This document shows positions 35,747-44,623 of a DNA stretch of 64,000 nt, piece by piece. Origin of the DNA: CAVQDV01 sp963711375 (lineage in GTDB: Bacteria; Pseudomonadota; Gammaproteobacteria; Coxiellales; Coxiellaceae); contig CAVQDV010000005.1 in NCBI GenBank assembly GCA_963711375.1, positions 2,108,001 through 2,172,000 of the forward strand, given 5' to 3'. Position 1 is the first letter of the stretch. Each line of letters opens with the position of its first letter. Under the pieces are notes generated by a model. It made no database searches, was not told the origin of the DNA, and saw only the letters and a list, made by a program, of their open reading frames with translations. Made by a program: the position numbers and the translations under genes.

Positions 35747-36690
35747 GGGTAAGTGGATATTATGCCCTCTAAAGTTTCAATATCCCGACTAAATCGCCGA
35801 ATTCCCTCGGCCAATTTTTCAGTGGCCATAGCGTCTTCATTCAGTGCAAAGCGAAAATGGGCTTCATCAAGTTCGACTTTTTGAATAGGTTTTTTCCGAG
35901 ATTCTTCGGCATTTAATTTCAGTGGAAGGGGATTTGTATCTTTTTGCAATTGCGTTAATAATTCTGGGCTAATCGTTAAATAATCGCAGCCCGCCAGAGC
36001 TTCAATTTGCCCGACATTTCGGAAGCTGGCGCCCATTACAACGGTGGGATAATTAAATTTTTTGAAATAATCAAAAATTCGAGCGACGGATTTCACACCT
36101 GGATCTTCATCACCTTGATAATCACGATTTTCTTTTGCTTTATACCAATCGTAAATTCGTCCGACAAAAGGGGAAATTAGGGTAACGCCTACGTCGGCGC
36201 AACGTATGGCTTGGCCATAACCAAAGAGCAGAGTTAAATTGCAATGAATGCCTTTTTTCTCGAGAATTTTAGCAGCTTCTATGCCTTCCCAGGTTGAAGC
36301 CACTTTGATAAGAATACGTTTTTTATCGATGCCCATCTGTTCGTACAGTTCAATAATTCTTTGCGCTTCATCAACACTTTTCTGGGAGTTGAAAGAAAGT
36401 CTAGCGTCGACTTCGGAAGAAACGCGCCCCGGAATAATTTTTAATATTTCTTGGCCAAAATTCACCATTAATTTTCGGATGGCAAGACCTAGCTTGTCTT
36501 CGGATTTTTCTTGGCGTGCAAATTGAAGGGCATCAATAATGAGAGGTTTGTATTGAGGCTTGGTCGCAGCCGCGAGAATCAAGCTAGGATTCGTAGTGGC
36601 ATCCTCTGGTTTAAACTGCTGGATGGTTTCGATATCGCCGGTGTCAGCGACGACAGTCGTATACTGCCGTAATTGTTCAAGTTTATTCAT
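35743..36690 (-). CDS. tal: Transaldolase
   Basis: About 315 residues from ATG at 36690. Motifs of the TalB type: VVADTGDIETI, DATTNPSLI, EVDARLSF, the Schiff-base Lys in RILIKVASTWEG, and GASFRNVGQIEALAGCDYLT. It moves a three-carbon unit between sugar phosphates in the non-oxidative pentose phosphate pathway. It is downstream of fdxA with a five-base gap, so both are probably on one transcript. Confidence 0.96.
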   Translation of the reverse strand: MNKLEQLRQYTTVVADTGDIETIQQFKPEDATTNPSLILAAATKPQYKPLIIDALQFARQEKSEDKLGLAIRKLMVNFGQEILKIIPGRVSSEVDARLSFNSQKSVDEAQRIIELYEQMGIDKKRILIKVASTWEGIEAAKILEKKGIHCNLTLLFGYGQAIRCADVGVTLISPFVGRIYDWYKAKENRDYQGDEDPGVKSVARIFDYFKKFNYPTVVMGASFRNVGQIEALAGCDYLTISPELLTQLQKDTNPLPLKLNAEESRKKPIQKVELDEAHFRFALNEDAMATEKLAEGIRRFSRDIETLEGIISTYP

Positions 36691-36695
36691 AAGGT

Positions 36696-37028
36696 TTATT
36701 TCCAATCTGCTTCAAGATACTGTAATTTATTGGGCACTTCTTTCCATTCGTCCGCATCGAGGGGTGCTTCTTTCATCGCGGTTATCATAGGCCATTTGCG
36801 CGAAAGCTCTGCGTTAAGCTCGATAAAGTTCTGTTTATCTTTGGGTAAGTCATCTTGTGCGAATATCGCGTCTACGGGGCATTCTGGTACGCAGAGATTG
36901 CAATCTATGCACTCCTCGGGGTCTATCACCAGCATATTGGGGCCTTCGCGGAAGCAGTCCACGGGGCAGACTTCCACGCAATCGGTGTATTTGCACTTGA
37001 TGCAACTATCAGTTACAACAAAGGTCAT
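36696..37028 (-). CDS. fdxA: Seven-iron ferredoxin FdxA
   Basis: 110 residues from ATG at 37028. Cys pattern CIKCKYTDCVEVCPVDC, then CIDCNLCVPECPVDAI, matches the [3Fe-4S][4Fe-4S] ferredoxin of the Azotobacter type. The long C-terminal part (LNAELSRKWPMIT) is family-typical. It transfers electrons in the cytosol; the partner is unknown. A short gap separates it from the divergent glutaredoxin gene. Confidence 0.94.
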   Translation of the reverse strand: MTFVVTDSCIKCKYTDCVEVCPVDCFREGPNMLVIDPEECIDCNLCVPECPVDAIFAQDDLPKDKQNFIELNAELSRKWPMITAMKEAPLDADEWKEVPNKLQYLEADWK

Positions 37029-37089
37029 GTTGTATTGCTCCTTTTTTTGGTAGAATGCGCATGTGTGTGGCATTATAGCGAGGTGATTT

Positions 37090-37398
37090 ATGAATACACA
37101 AGAGCAAATTCGAAAAACGGTCACGGAAAATCCAGTTGTACTTTTTATGAAGGGGACAAAAGATTTTCCTCAATGTGGCTTTTCTGGAAAAGTGGTGAGC
37201 CTTCTTCGCTTATGTAATATCGATTTTGTTGACGTCAACGTTTTGGCCGATCCAGCGCTTCGCGAAGGCATTAAAGAATATACCAATTGGCCTACGATCC
37301 CTCAGCTTTTTGTAAATGGGGAATTTGTGGGTGGATGCGATATCGTCACTGAAATGTACGAAAGTGGAGATTTGCAGGAGCTATTCCAATGTTTATAA
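37090..37398 (+). CDS. grxD: Monothiol glutaredoxin Grx4
   Basis: 102 residues. CGFS at 29-32 (DFPQCGFSGKVV), NWPTIPQLFVNGEFVGGCDI near 75. Monothiol CGFS glutaredoxins bridge a [2Fe-2S] cluster with glutathione and pass clusters to targets, so it fits with the suf operon and ferredoxins in the window. The end overlaps the next frame by ten bases. Confidence 0.95.
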   Translation: MNTQEQIRKTVTENPVVLFMKGTKDFPQCGFSGKVVSLLRLCNIDFVDVNVLADPALREGIKEYTNWPTIPQLFVNGEFVGGCDIVTEMYESGDLQELFQCL

Positions 37399-37793
37399 CA
37401 ACACCGCCGACTCTGCCTCCCAAAAATTATTATCAATGTATTGTTCCGGTTGTGGTCAATCAGACTCGGGGATATTTGGTCGACAGTAATGCTAGTGAGA
37501 CGGTAGCCAAGCAAGAGGTGTTTGTCGAGTGTCAAAACCTCAACCAGTTTTCAAATCAGAACGTCCAGACTCTGAATAATTGCAACACAGGAATATTCTG
37601 CGCTTTTAACAGTGCTGTTCCCCGAATTCCAACCTGTACCGTCGTGGACGGTATTGGTGGCCAGTTTACGGCTCAAGCCCCCTTCACGTTAGGGTTTAGT
37701 ACAGCTTGTAACTATGCCATGTCGCAATGTACTCAAGCCCATAATCTCAAGCTCCAATTTCTCTTGCCCTGTAGGATTGCTAACGTAGCCTAA
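37389..37793 (+). CDS. Hypothetical cysteine-rich protein, 134 aa
   Basis: I do not recognise it. The frame is open for 134 codons, overlaps the end of grxD by ten bases and meets the next minus-strand gene at its stop. There are nine cysteines, mostly in the second half (CQNLNQ, NNCNTGIFC, ACNYAMSQC), and many Asn, Thr and Val residues. There is no signal peptide or membrane helix. Translation coupled to grxD is plausible. Because there is no separate ribosome site, it could also be a chance frame; no other gene occupies this stretch. Confidence 0.5.
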   Translation: MFITTPPTLPPKNYYQCIVPVVVNQTRGYLVDSNASETVAKQEVFVECQNLNQFSNQNVQTLNNCNTGIFCAFNSAVPRIPTCTVVDGIGGQFTAQAPFTLGFSTACNYAMSQCTQAHNLKLQFLLPCRIANVA

Positions 37794-37972
37794 ATGAGGG
37801 GGTCCTCGCTGGGGCCGCCTAGGGTTGGGATGTCGCGCAGCTTGTAGATGCGCTTATACTTCGCGATTTCGGCCTGCTGAGAGGCCGAGAGAGGCTCTGC
37901 TCGGTCGAATTGCTCAATGGTCTTATCGATGGGGCTAATATAGTTTTTATAAACCTTCTTATCTAGTGCCAT
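37790..37972 (-). CDS. Small conserved protein, CBU_0585-like
   Basis: About 60 residues from ATG at 37972 (ALDKKVYKNYISPIDKTIEQ, then FDRAEPLSASQQAEIAKYKR and IYKLRD). This matches the pattern of a small acidic-to-basic protein conserved in Coxiella, Legionella and relatives and known after Coxiella CBU_0585. Its function is unknown. It diverges from the large oxidoreductase gene with only about 25 bp between the starts. Confidence 0.7.
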   Translation of the reverse strand: MALDKKVYKNYISPIDKTIEQFDRAEPLSASQQAEIAKYKRIYKLRDIPTLGGPSEDPLI

Positions 37973-37997
37973 GGTCTGATACAATCCTCGCAGTTTT

Positions 37998-40900
37998 ATG
38001 TTGAGTGAACCAATGTCGTCAGAAAAACTTAATCTGAATGGGCTAACATTTCAAGAACTTTTTACGGTTGCGGGCCTTAATCGTCTCGATTCGCGGTTTT
38101 TAAGCGAATTGAATTCAGTTCGTCCCGATTTACACGAAACCCTCAAAAGCTATCGCGCCAGCAAGCTATTCAGCCACCTTGAGATCAGTGATTTTGTTAT
38201 TGAACTCGCGCCTTTTCTCGAAGCCTTTATTGCGAAACTTTTTAATATCGAGAAAGCCGTGTTAACACAGCGCGAGAAGACCTTAGAAAATGATCCTATT
38301 TTTGCCTTTAAAAAACACTTCATTCTTCGAGAAGCCAAAAGAGCACAAGGTAACGAGTATTTTGCCAAAGATTTTTTGAATTTAGACGAGCGTTTAAATA
38401 AAGAGCTTCTCCGGCATCAGTTAAACCTTGAAGATCGTGAATTAGCGATTGCGCTTTATGGTCTACAATTGTTAAAGACAGAAAAAGCCGAAAAAATGGC
38501 CGAATTAATTGAATGGTGTGTATCCGCGATGAAAACGGCAGAAGGGCAGAGAGCGGTTCGTCACTGGCCCATGTTTAAATTGCCGCAAAAATTACATTAC
38601 GAGAATTTAGTCCCCATTATTTCCGTGCCCGATGATTATTTAGGTCGCTTAGAAGGCCCGCTCGAAACGCGACGCGCTAGAGATGGTTTTGCGCTTACGG
38701 ATCCGAGAATGTCGGAACGTGAGGCTCAAAGTGAAATTCATTATTGTGTTTATTGTCATAAAACCGACGGTGATTTTTGTTCTAAAGGTTTTCCAGTCAA
38801 AAAAGGGAATCCCGAGCAAGGCTTAAAAATAAATCCAGTTGGCGAAACGCTGACGGGTTGCCCACTCGAAGAAAAAATTTCCGAAATGCACGTGTTAAAA
38901 CGCGAAGGCTTTGCCATCGCTTCACTCGCGACGGTGATGATCGATAATCCCATGTGTCCCGTGACCGGTCATCGAATTTGCAACGATTGTATGAAGGCCT
39001 GCATTTATCAAAAACAAGATCCCGTGAATATTCCTCAAGCAGAAACGCGCGTTTTGACCGATGTTTTAGAATTACCCTGGGGTGTGGAAATTTACGATTT
39101 ACTCACGCGTTGGAATCCTTTGCGCGCCACGCAATTTTTAATAAAGCCCTATAATGGATTAAAAGTTTTGGTGATGGGAATGGGTCCAGCCGGATTTACC
39201 CTAGCGCATCATTTATTGCTAGAAGGTTTTGCCGTAGTAGGGGCTGATGGCTTGAAACTAGAGCCTTTATCCGAAAAGCTTATTAAAGAGCCAATTTATC
39301 GCTATCAGGATTTAGTGGAAAAATTAGATGAACGGGTGATGGCCGGTTTTGGGGGAGTCGCCGAATATGGAATTACAGTGCGTTGGGATAAAAATTTCTT
39401 AAAATTAATTTACATCACCTTAATGCGTCGTCAACATTTCCAAATGCTTGGCAGTGTGCGTTTTGGTGGAACCTTACGTGTTAATGATGTTTGGGATTTA
39501 GGTTTCGATCATTTAGCACTGGCCGTGGGCGCTGGTTTACCTCGTGAATTACCGATTCCTAATAGTCTCGCGGTCGGCATGCGTCAAGCAAATGATTTTT
39601 TAATGGCCTTGCAATTAACAGGAGCAGCCAAAAAAAGTAGCCTCGCGAATTTACAAGTGCGCTTGCCCGCCGTGGTTATTGGAGGCGGTTTAACGGGCAT
39701 CGATACAGCTACAGAAGTTCAAGCCTATTACATCGCGCAAGTGGAAAAAGTGCATGATCGTTATTATAAATTGCTGAAATCACAGGGGGAAAATTCACTT
39801 CGAGAAAAATTCAGCAAACCAGATCTTGTGATTTTAGATGAATTTTTAGGGCATGGTGAATTAGTGATCGCAGAACGTGCCTCGGCAAAATTGGAAAATC
39901 GTCAACCCGATTTTAATGCTTTAATTCGTTTGTGGGGCGGCGTTACTGTTATTTATCGACGCAGCATGCAAGAATCTCCTGCTTACGAGCGCAATCATGA
40001 AGAAGTTATTAATGCCCTTCAAGAAGGAATTTTATATGCGGAAGGCTTAGAGCCCACCGCTGTTGTTTTAGATGAAGAGGGGCACGCAAAAGCCTTGCGA
40101 TGTTCTGCACGTGTGATGGATGAATTTGGTAAATGGATGTTTACCGATGAAGTGCAAGTGGTTCCCGCTCGCGCTATTTTTGTCGCAACAGGAGCTAAAC
40201 CCAATATTGCCTACGAATTTGAACATCGTGGCACCTTTGCTCGAGACGGTTTTAAATATCAGCGTTATGAAGTCGTGAACAATACATTACGGCAAGTAAC
40301 AACGGAGAGCCATGTAAAAACCGATTATTTTGGGCCTTTTACGAGTTACGATTTAAAGCATCACAGGGTGAGTTTTTTGGGCGATACCCATCCCATTTTT
40401 CATGGCAGTGTGGTAAAGGCAATTGCATCCGCAAAACGATCTTATCCAAAGATTACAGAAGTTTTAGCACCGAATTTTAGAACAGGGGACGAAAACGAGT
40501 ATCAGGCTTTTCGTTCTAAAATTTCCGATAATTTTAGTGCGACAGTGATTTCCATATGTGAATTAAATGCCAGAGTTTTTGAATTAAAGGTGCGTGCCCC
40601 ACTGGCCGCTAAAAATAGTCAACCTGGTCAATTTTATCGTTTACAAAATTATGAGTGTTTTTCTCGAGAAATTGAGGGAACTCGTTTACAAATGGAAGCG
40701 CTTTCTTTGATTGGTTTTAATCTAGACGGTGATCCCCCAGACGAATTACGTTTTATTGTTGAGCAAAAAGGAGCAAGCTCACGTTTGCTCAGATGCGTCA
40801 AACCTGATGAACCCATTGCGCTCATGGGTCCAACGGGGGCGCGTTCAAGCATCAACGAAAAATCTGAAACGATTATGATTATTGGCGGAAATATGGCTGT

Positions 40901-41429
40901 GGCCCAGTTGCTTTCTCTACGTTCTACGTTGAAGGGAACTCGAGTTGTTTTTGTCGGCGTTTTTGAACAAGAGTCGGATATGATTTATCGCCAGGAAATG
41001 AGTGAGATTGCCGAAAAAATTGTCTTTTTATGTAAAAGGGATTTGTCATCTGGCATGATCCTAAAGATCTTGCGAGAGAATTTAAAAACCTTGTCGACTG
41101 TGATGTTGGTGGGTGATGCTATTTTACTAAAAGCCGTTCAAGCGGCGCGCGGACAATTGCTGCCAGGTGAATTACAACACTGTGAATTTACCGCTTCGGT
41201 TTTTGGACCTATGCAATGCATGTTAAAGGGCGTGTGCGCACAGTGTTTGCAGTGGCAAATTGATCCCTCAACGGGAAAGCGAACCAAGGCGGTCTATGCC
41301 TGTTCTTGGCAAAATCAACCCCTAGAAATTATTGATATCGATAATATTAGTGAGCGCCTCGCGCAAAATCATGTTCAGGAAGTTTTGACAAATCTCTGGC
41401 TAGAAAAGATCACCAGCAATTCCCGCTAA
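37998..41429 (+). CDS. Large FAD/NAD(P) Fe-S oxidoreductase (GltD-like plus ferredoxin-reductase-like)
   Basis: 1143 residues. An N-terminal helical region (1-230) leads to a cysteine-rich Fe-S part (HYCVYCHKTDGDFC, CPLEE, MCPVTGHRICNDCMKACIY), then a GltD-like flavin domain with the dinucleotide motif VLVMGMGPAGFTLAHHLL near 395 and VIGGGLTGIDTATEV. The C-terminal 300 residues look like the electron-transfer subunit of dihydroorotate dehydrogenase: a FAD/NAD module (QPGQFYRLQNY) and a closing cysteine cluster (CMLKGVCAQCLQW). The natural substrate is unknown. Similar long proteins occur in Coxiella and Legionella. ATG at 37998 is used; another lies at 38013. Confidence 0.8.
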   Translation: MLSEPMSSEKLNLNGLTFQELFTVAGLNRLDSRFLSELNSVRPDLHETLKSYRASKLFSHLEISDFVIELAPFLEAFIAKLFNIEKAVLTQREKTLENDPIFAFKKHFILREAKRAQGNEYFAKDFLNLDERLNKELLRHQLNLEDRELAIALYGLQLLKTEKAEKMAELIEWCVSAMKTAEGQRAVRHWPMFKLPQKLHYENLVPIISVPDDYLGRLEGPLETRRARDGFALTDPRMSEREAQSEIHYCVYCHKTDGDFCSKGFPVKKGNPEQGLKINPVGETLTGCPLEEKISEMHVLKREGFAIASLATVMIDNPMCPVTGHRICNDCMKACIYQKQDPVNIPQAETRVLTDVLELPWGVEIYDLLTRWNPLRATQFLIKPYNGLKVLVMGMGPAGFTLAHHLLLEGFAVVGADGLKLEPLSEKLIKEPIYRYQDLVEKLDERVMAGFGGVAEYGITVRWDKNFLKLIYITLMRRQHFQMLGSVRFGGTLRVNDVWDLGFDHLALAVGAGLPRELPIPNSLAVGMRQANDFLMALQLTGAAKKSSLANLQVRLPAVVIGGGLTGIDTATEVQAYYIAQVEKVHDRYYKLLKSQGENSLREKFSKPDLVILDEFLGHGELVIAERASAKLENRQPDFNALIRLWGGVTVIYRRSMQESPAYERNHEEVINALQEGILYAEGLEPTAVVLDEEGHAKALRCSARVMDEFGKWMFTDEVQVVPARAIFVATGAKPNIAYEFEHRGTFARDGFKYQRYEVVNNTLRQVTTESHVKTDYFGPFTSYDLKHHRVSFLGDTHPIFHGSVVKAIASAKRSYPKITEVLAPNFRTGDENEYQAFRSKISDNFSATVISICELNARVFELKVRAPLAAKNSQPGQFYRLQNYECFSREIEGTRLQMEALSLIGFNLDGDPPDELRFIVEQKGASSRLLRCVKPDEPIALMGPTGARSSINEKSETIMIIGGNMAVAQLLSLRSTLKGTRVVFVGVFEQESDMIYRQEMSEIAEKIVFLCKRDLSSGMILKILRENLKTLSTVMLVGDAILLKAVQAARGQLLPGELQHCEFTASVFGPMQCMLKGVCAQCLQWQIDPSTGKRTKAVYACSWQNQPLEIIDIDNISERLAQNHVQEVLTNLWLEKITSNSR

Positions 41430-41514
41430 AGCGGGAACTCCGGTAAGATCACCGAAAAGCTACACATTTTGGGTGATTATGATAAAATTAAAGCAATTTA
41501 AGAGAAGGTGAAAG

Positions 41515-41838
41515 ATGTTTAAACAAATCGATTGTCATGAGGCCGCTGAACTCATCGCACACAGCAAAATGATCATTCTCGATGTCCGCGATCAGGAAAG
41601 TTATGAGAAGGAGCACATTAAGGGTGCTATTCATTTGACAATGCAGGCCTTACAAGAATTTATTGAAACCACTGAGATGCATCAGCCTATTTTGGTCTAT
41701 TGCTATCATGGTATTACTAGCCAATCCGTCGCGGAACATTTATTTGAACAAGGATTTCTCGAGGTTTATTCATTAGCCGGCGGCTTTACAAAATGGTCTC
41801 AGTACCACCAGCCCGTAGAAAAGAAGCATGATCAATAA
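41515..41838 (+). CDS. glpE: Thiosulfate sulfurtransferase GlpE (rhodanese)
   Basis: 107 residues, a single rhodanese domain. The active loop is VYCYHGITSQSVAEHL, with Cys as the sulfur carrier, and CH2-type motifs ILDVRDQESYEKEHIKGAIH are clear. GlpE moves sulfane sulfur to cyanide or dithiols. It overlaps nadA by 11 bases. Because NadA holds an Fe-S cluster, a sulfur-handling partner in the same operon makes sense, but that link is only inferred. Confidence 0.9.
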   Translation: MFKQIDCHEAAELIAHSKMIILDVRDQESYEKEHIKGAIHLTMQALQEFIETTEMHQPILVYCYHGITSQSVAEHLFEQGFLEVYSLAGGFTKWSQYHQPVEKKHDQ

Positions 41839-42781
41839 AGAAGTTCTTGAGGAAATTCGTGAAAAACTTCGTGCCGAAAATGCGGTGATCATCGCTCACT
41901 ATTATACTTTGCCAGAAATTCAATATTTAGCGGAAAATACCGGCGGATTTATCGGGGATTCTTTAGCAATGGCACAATTTGGCGCAGATCACCCTGCGAA
42001 AACCTTAATTGTTGCTGGTGTGCGCTTTATGGGCGAGACAGCCAAAATTTTGACGCCAGAAAAGTTAGTATTAATGCCAACGCTTCAAGCTGAATGTTCC
42101 TTGGATCTCAGTTGTCCCTCCGACAAATTTGAGGAATTTTGCAAGGAAAATTCGGATCGAACCGTAGTGGTCTATGCAAACACCAGTGCTAAGGTGAAAG
42201 CGCTTGCGGATTGGGTGGTGACTTCTTCGAATGCTTTAAAAATTATTGAACATTTAGATGAGCAAGGTCAGAAAATTCTCTGGGCGCCTGATCGGTATTT
42301 GGGGCACTATTGTCAGCGTCAAACTGGCGCGGATATGCTGATTTGGCAGGGCGCTTGTGTGGTTCACGAAGAATTTCAATTAAAGGGGTTTACAGAATTA
42401 AAATCTATGTACCCAGAGGCAGCCGTTTTAGTGCATCCTGAATCGCCACAGGAGGTGATCGAGGTGGCAGATGTGGTGGGTTCGACAGCACAATTGCTTA
42501 AGGCCAGCGTAGAGCTTCCGAATCAAACGTTTTTGGTGGCCACGGAAGTAGGAATTTTCTATAAAATGGAGCAGGCTTCTCCACAGAAAAAATTTGTGGT
42601 CATGCCGACAGGCGGCCATGGCGCCACTTGCAAAAGCTGCGGTTTTTGCCCATGGATGAAAATGAATACTATCGAACGCTTGATTTCATGCTTGGAAAAG
42701 AAAGATCAGGTCATTTCCATAGATGAAGAAACAATAGCAAAAGCCAGGCTCCCCCTTGAACGAATGCTAGCTTTTAAATAG
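41828..42781 (+). CDS. nadA: Quinolinate synthase NadA
   Basis: 317 residues. Three cysteines hold the [4Fe-4S] cluster: in QAECSLDLSCP, WQGACVVHEEF and CKSCGFCPWMKMNT. Further motifs are AHYYTLPEIQYLA, FIGDSLAMAQF, VYANTSAKVKA and HPESPQEVI. It condenses iminoaspartate and dihydroxyacetone phosphate to quinolinate for NAD. No nadB or nadC is next to it here. Confidence 0.96.
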   Translation: MINKEVLEEIREKLRAENAVIIAHYYTLPEIQYLAENTGGFIGDSLAMAQFGADHPAKTLIVAGVRFMGETAKILTPEKLVLMPTLQAECSLDLSCPSDKFEEFCKENSDRTVVVYANTSAKVKALADWVVTSSNALKIIEHLDEQGQKILWAPDRYLGHYCQRQTGADMLIWQGACVVHEEFQLKGFTELKSMYPEAAVLVHPESPQEVIEVADVVGSTAQLLKASVELPNQTFLVATEVGIFYKMEQASPQKKFVVMPTGGHGATCKSCGFCPWMKMNTIERLISCLEKKDQVISIDEETIAKARLPLERMLAFK

Positions 42782-42810
42782 CCTGGGTTTTAGAAAAGAG
42801 GGTAAACATT

Positions 42811-43185
42811 TTGGAAACACCATCAGCAAGAGACTTTGAAATTCTCGCTAAAAAACTCAAAAAATTAGCCCTCCAGGATATTAAATACCATATTTTCCTT
42901 TGTTGCGATCAGGAAGACCCACTTTGCTGCACCTATGAACAAGGCATGGCTTCTTGGAAATTTTTAAAGCACCGTTTAAAAGAATTAAAATTAAACGAAC
43001 GCGGAGTTTATCGCACGAAAGCAAATTGCTTACGAGTGTGCATGAATGGCCCCATCGCGGTCGTTTACCCGGACGGAATTTGGTACCGCTCCTGCACGCC
43101 GGAAGTTCTAGAGCGAATTATCCAAGAGCATTTTATTCTTGGAAAACCCGTGGAAGAGTTTATTATTAATAAAGAGCTCCCTTAA
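42811..43185 (+). CDS. Thioredoxin-like [2Fe-2S] ferredoxin
   Basis: 124 residues. The start is TTG with GAGGG about 9 nt ahead. Cysteines in FLCCDQEDPLCC, KANCLRVCMNGPIAVVYPDG and RSCTPEVLERIIQEH have the spacing of Shethna-type [2Fe-2S] ferredoxins with a thioredoxin fold. The motif CxRxCxxGP is typical. The partner is unknown. It is 29 bp after nadA and may share its transcript. Confidence 0.85.
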   Translation: METPSARDFEILAKKLKKLALQDIKYHIFLCCDQEDPLCCTYEQGMASWKFLKHRLKELKLNERGVYRTKANCLRVCMNGPIAVVYPDGIWYRSCTPEVLERIIQEHFILGKPVEEFIINKELP

Positions 43186-43190
43186 TTCGA

Positions 43191-44027
43191 ATGAACAAAT
43201 TAAAACAAATGATTCTCGGAACATTACACAAAATGAATTCCCAATTTTCAGATCCAGTACAGTATGAACTAGTCCTGGGCGAAACGAACTTAAGTGTAAA
43301 TTCTTATCTAAATAAAAATATTTCTCTAGAAATTACCGGAAATATTTTTTGCATTCATTGCGGACGAAAAACGCAGAAAAGCTTCCAGCAAGGCTTCTGT
43401 TTTCCCTGCTTGCGCCGTTTACAAGAATGCAATTTATGCATAATTCATCCAGAACGTTGCTTAGTTGAGACCGGGAAATGTGACCCAAAAGATTGGGCAC
43501 ATGTTCAATGCAATGAGCCCCATATCGTCTATTTGGCCAATGCTTCGGCCCTGAAAGTGGGCATTACACGCGAAAAAAACATTCCCTATCGTTGGATAGA
43601 TCAGGGCGCTATGCAAGGTCTGCCGATGTTTAAAACCACTCAACGTGCATTGGCAGGTAAGGTAGAAGTAGCGTTCAAACAATACGTCGCCGATAAAACC
43701 AATTGGCGTGAAATGCTTAAAAATAATGCGACCCTCATTGATTTAATTTCCTGGCGAGAGGATCTCTGCAAAAAAGCCAAAAAAGATCTGGAAATTTTGG
43801 ATACACAATATCCAGGACAAATTATACGTCTGAACGAAACTCAAGTGACAGAAATCCGATACCCAGTTCTAGAATACCCCACAAAAATTGTCAGTCTGTC
43901 TTTCGACAAAACGCCAAAAATAACGGGGAAATTGCTGGGTATAAAAGGCCAATATTTAATTTTCGATATCGGGGTAATTAATATTCGAAAATACGGAGGC
44001 TACGAAGTCCATTTTTCGAGTGACTAA
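43191..44027 (+). CDS. DUF2797 family protein with zinc-ribbon-like cysteines
   Basis: 278 residues. Cysteine pairs CIHCGRKTQKSF and CFPCLRRLQECNLCIIHPERC suggest a zinc ribbon. The central motif HIVYLANASALKVGITREKN, followed by YRWIDQGA and a WREMLKN region, is that of DUF2797, whose core resembles a GIY-YIG nuclease fold. No function has been established that I know of. It starts six bases after the ferredoxin gene. There are no signs of decay. Confidence 0.8.
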   Translation: MNKLKQMILGTLHKMNSQFSDPVQYELVLGETNLSVNSYLNKNISLEITGNIFCIHCGRKTQKSFQQGFCFPCLRRLQECNLCIIHPERCLVETGKCDPKDWAHVQCNEPHIVYLANASALKVGITREKNIPYRWIDQGAMQGLPMFKTTQRALAGKVEVAFKQYVADKTNWREMLKNNATLIDLISWREDLCKKAKKDLEILDTQYPGQIIRLNETQVTEIRYPVLEYPTKIVSLSFDKTPKITGKLLGIKGQYLIFDIGVINIRKYGGYEVHFSSD

Positions 44028-44056
44028 GCTTCCAGAAGAAAAATATTGAGGTAAAA

Positions 44057-44524
44057 ATGAAAAACAAATATCTAAAAGAAGCGATAAAATACGCCAAAGA
44101 AGGCATGGATAAAAATTGCGGTGGGCCATTTGGTGCTGTCATCATCAAGGAGGGCCAAATAATTGGCGCCGGATTTAATCGCGTATTATGCGATAATGAT
44201 CCAACGGCTCATGGAGAAATAGTCGCCATCCGAAATGCCTGCGCACAAGAGAAATCTTTCTGGTTAACCGGTAGTGAAATTTACACCGTCTGCGAACCTT
44301 GCCCCATGTGTTTAGCCGCCATATATTGGGCCCACATCGATAAAATTTATTATGCCAACACTCACGATGATGCCAGCAAAATTGGCTTTGATGATGCAAG
44401 CTTATACGAGGAGCTTGGAATTCACAGCAAGCATCACCGCATCCCTGTCGAGCATATTCCCATGCCAGAGGCGAAAAACCTTTTTGATCAATGGATGACA
44501 AAACCGGATAAAACGCCATATTAA
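44057..44524 (+). CDS. Guanine deaminase (CDA-type)
   Basis: 155 residues of the cytidine-deaminase fold. The zinc site is HGE (DPTAHGEIVAIRNAC) plus PCPMCLAAIYWA. The C-terminal NTHDDASKIGFDDASLYEEL is the hallmark of Bacillus-type guanine deaminase, which turns guanine into xanthine. It is distinguished from tRNA adenosine deaminase by that tail. GAGG lies about 8 nt upstream. It is the last core-metabolism gene before the large-protein region. Confidence 0.88.
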   Translation: MKNKYLKEAIKYAKEGMDKNCGGPFGAVIIKEGQIIGAGFNRVLCDNDPTAHGEIVAIRNACAQEKSFWLTGSEIYTVCEPCPMCLAAIYWAHIDKIYYANTHDDASKIGFDDASLYEELGIHSKHHRIPVEHIPMPEAKNLFDQWMTKPDKTPY

Positions 44525-44531
44525 ATCTAAG

Positions 44532-44564
44532 TTTAAGATTCCCTTAACAAAGATTTGCTAAAAT
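44532..44564 (+). promoter_or_regulatory. PmrA-type promoter-like site with no obvious gene
   Basis: TTTAAG (44532-44537), 5 bp, CTTAAC (44543-44548), 10 bp, TAAAAT (44559-44564). One half-site base departs from consensus; the geometry equals that of the other PmrA-type promoters. It points right, into the 3' end of the minus-strand TPR gene, where I find no convincing coding frame. It could be an antisense or small RNA promoter, or a relic. Confidence 0.45.
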
Positions 44565-44623
44565 ACCCCCAAATTGATGAAGCTGGATTACTGCAAGTCT
44601 TTGCTTGACTCCTATCTCCTTAG

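Noticed and set aside
41418..41440. Small hairpin TTCCCGC-GCGGGAA at the end of the large oxidoreductase gene
   Set aside because: Stem of seven bases overlapping the stop codon and with no T-tract; not enough for a terminator call.
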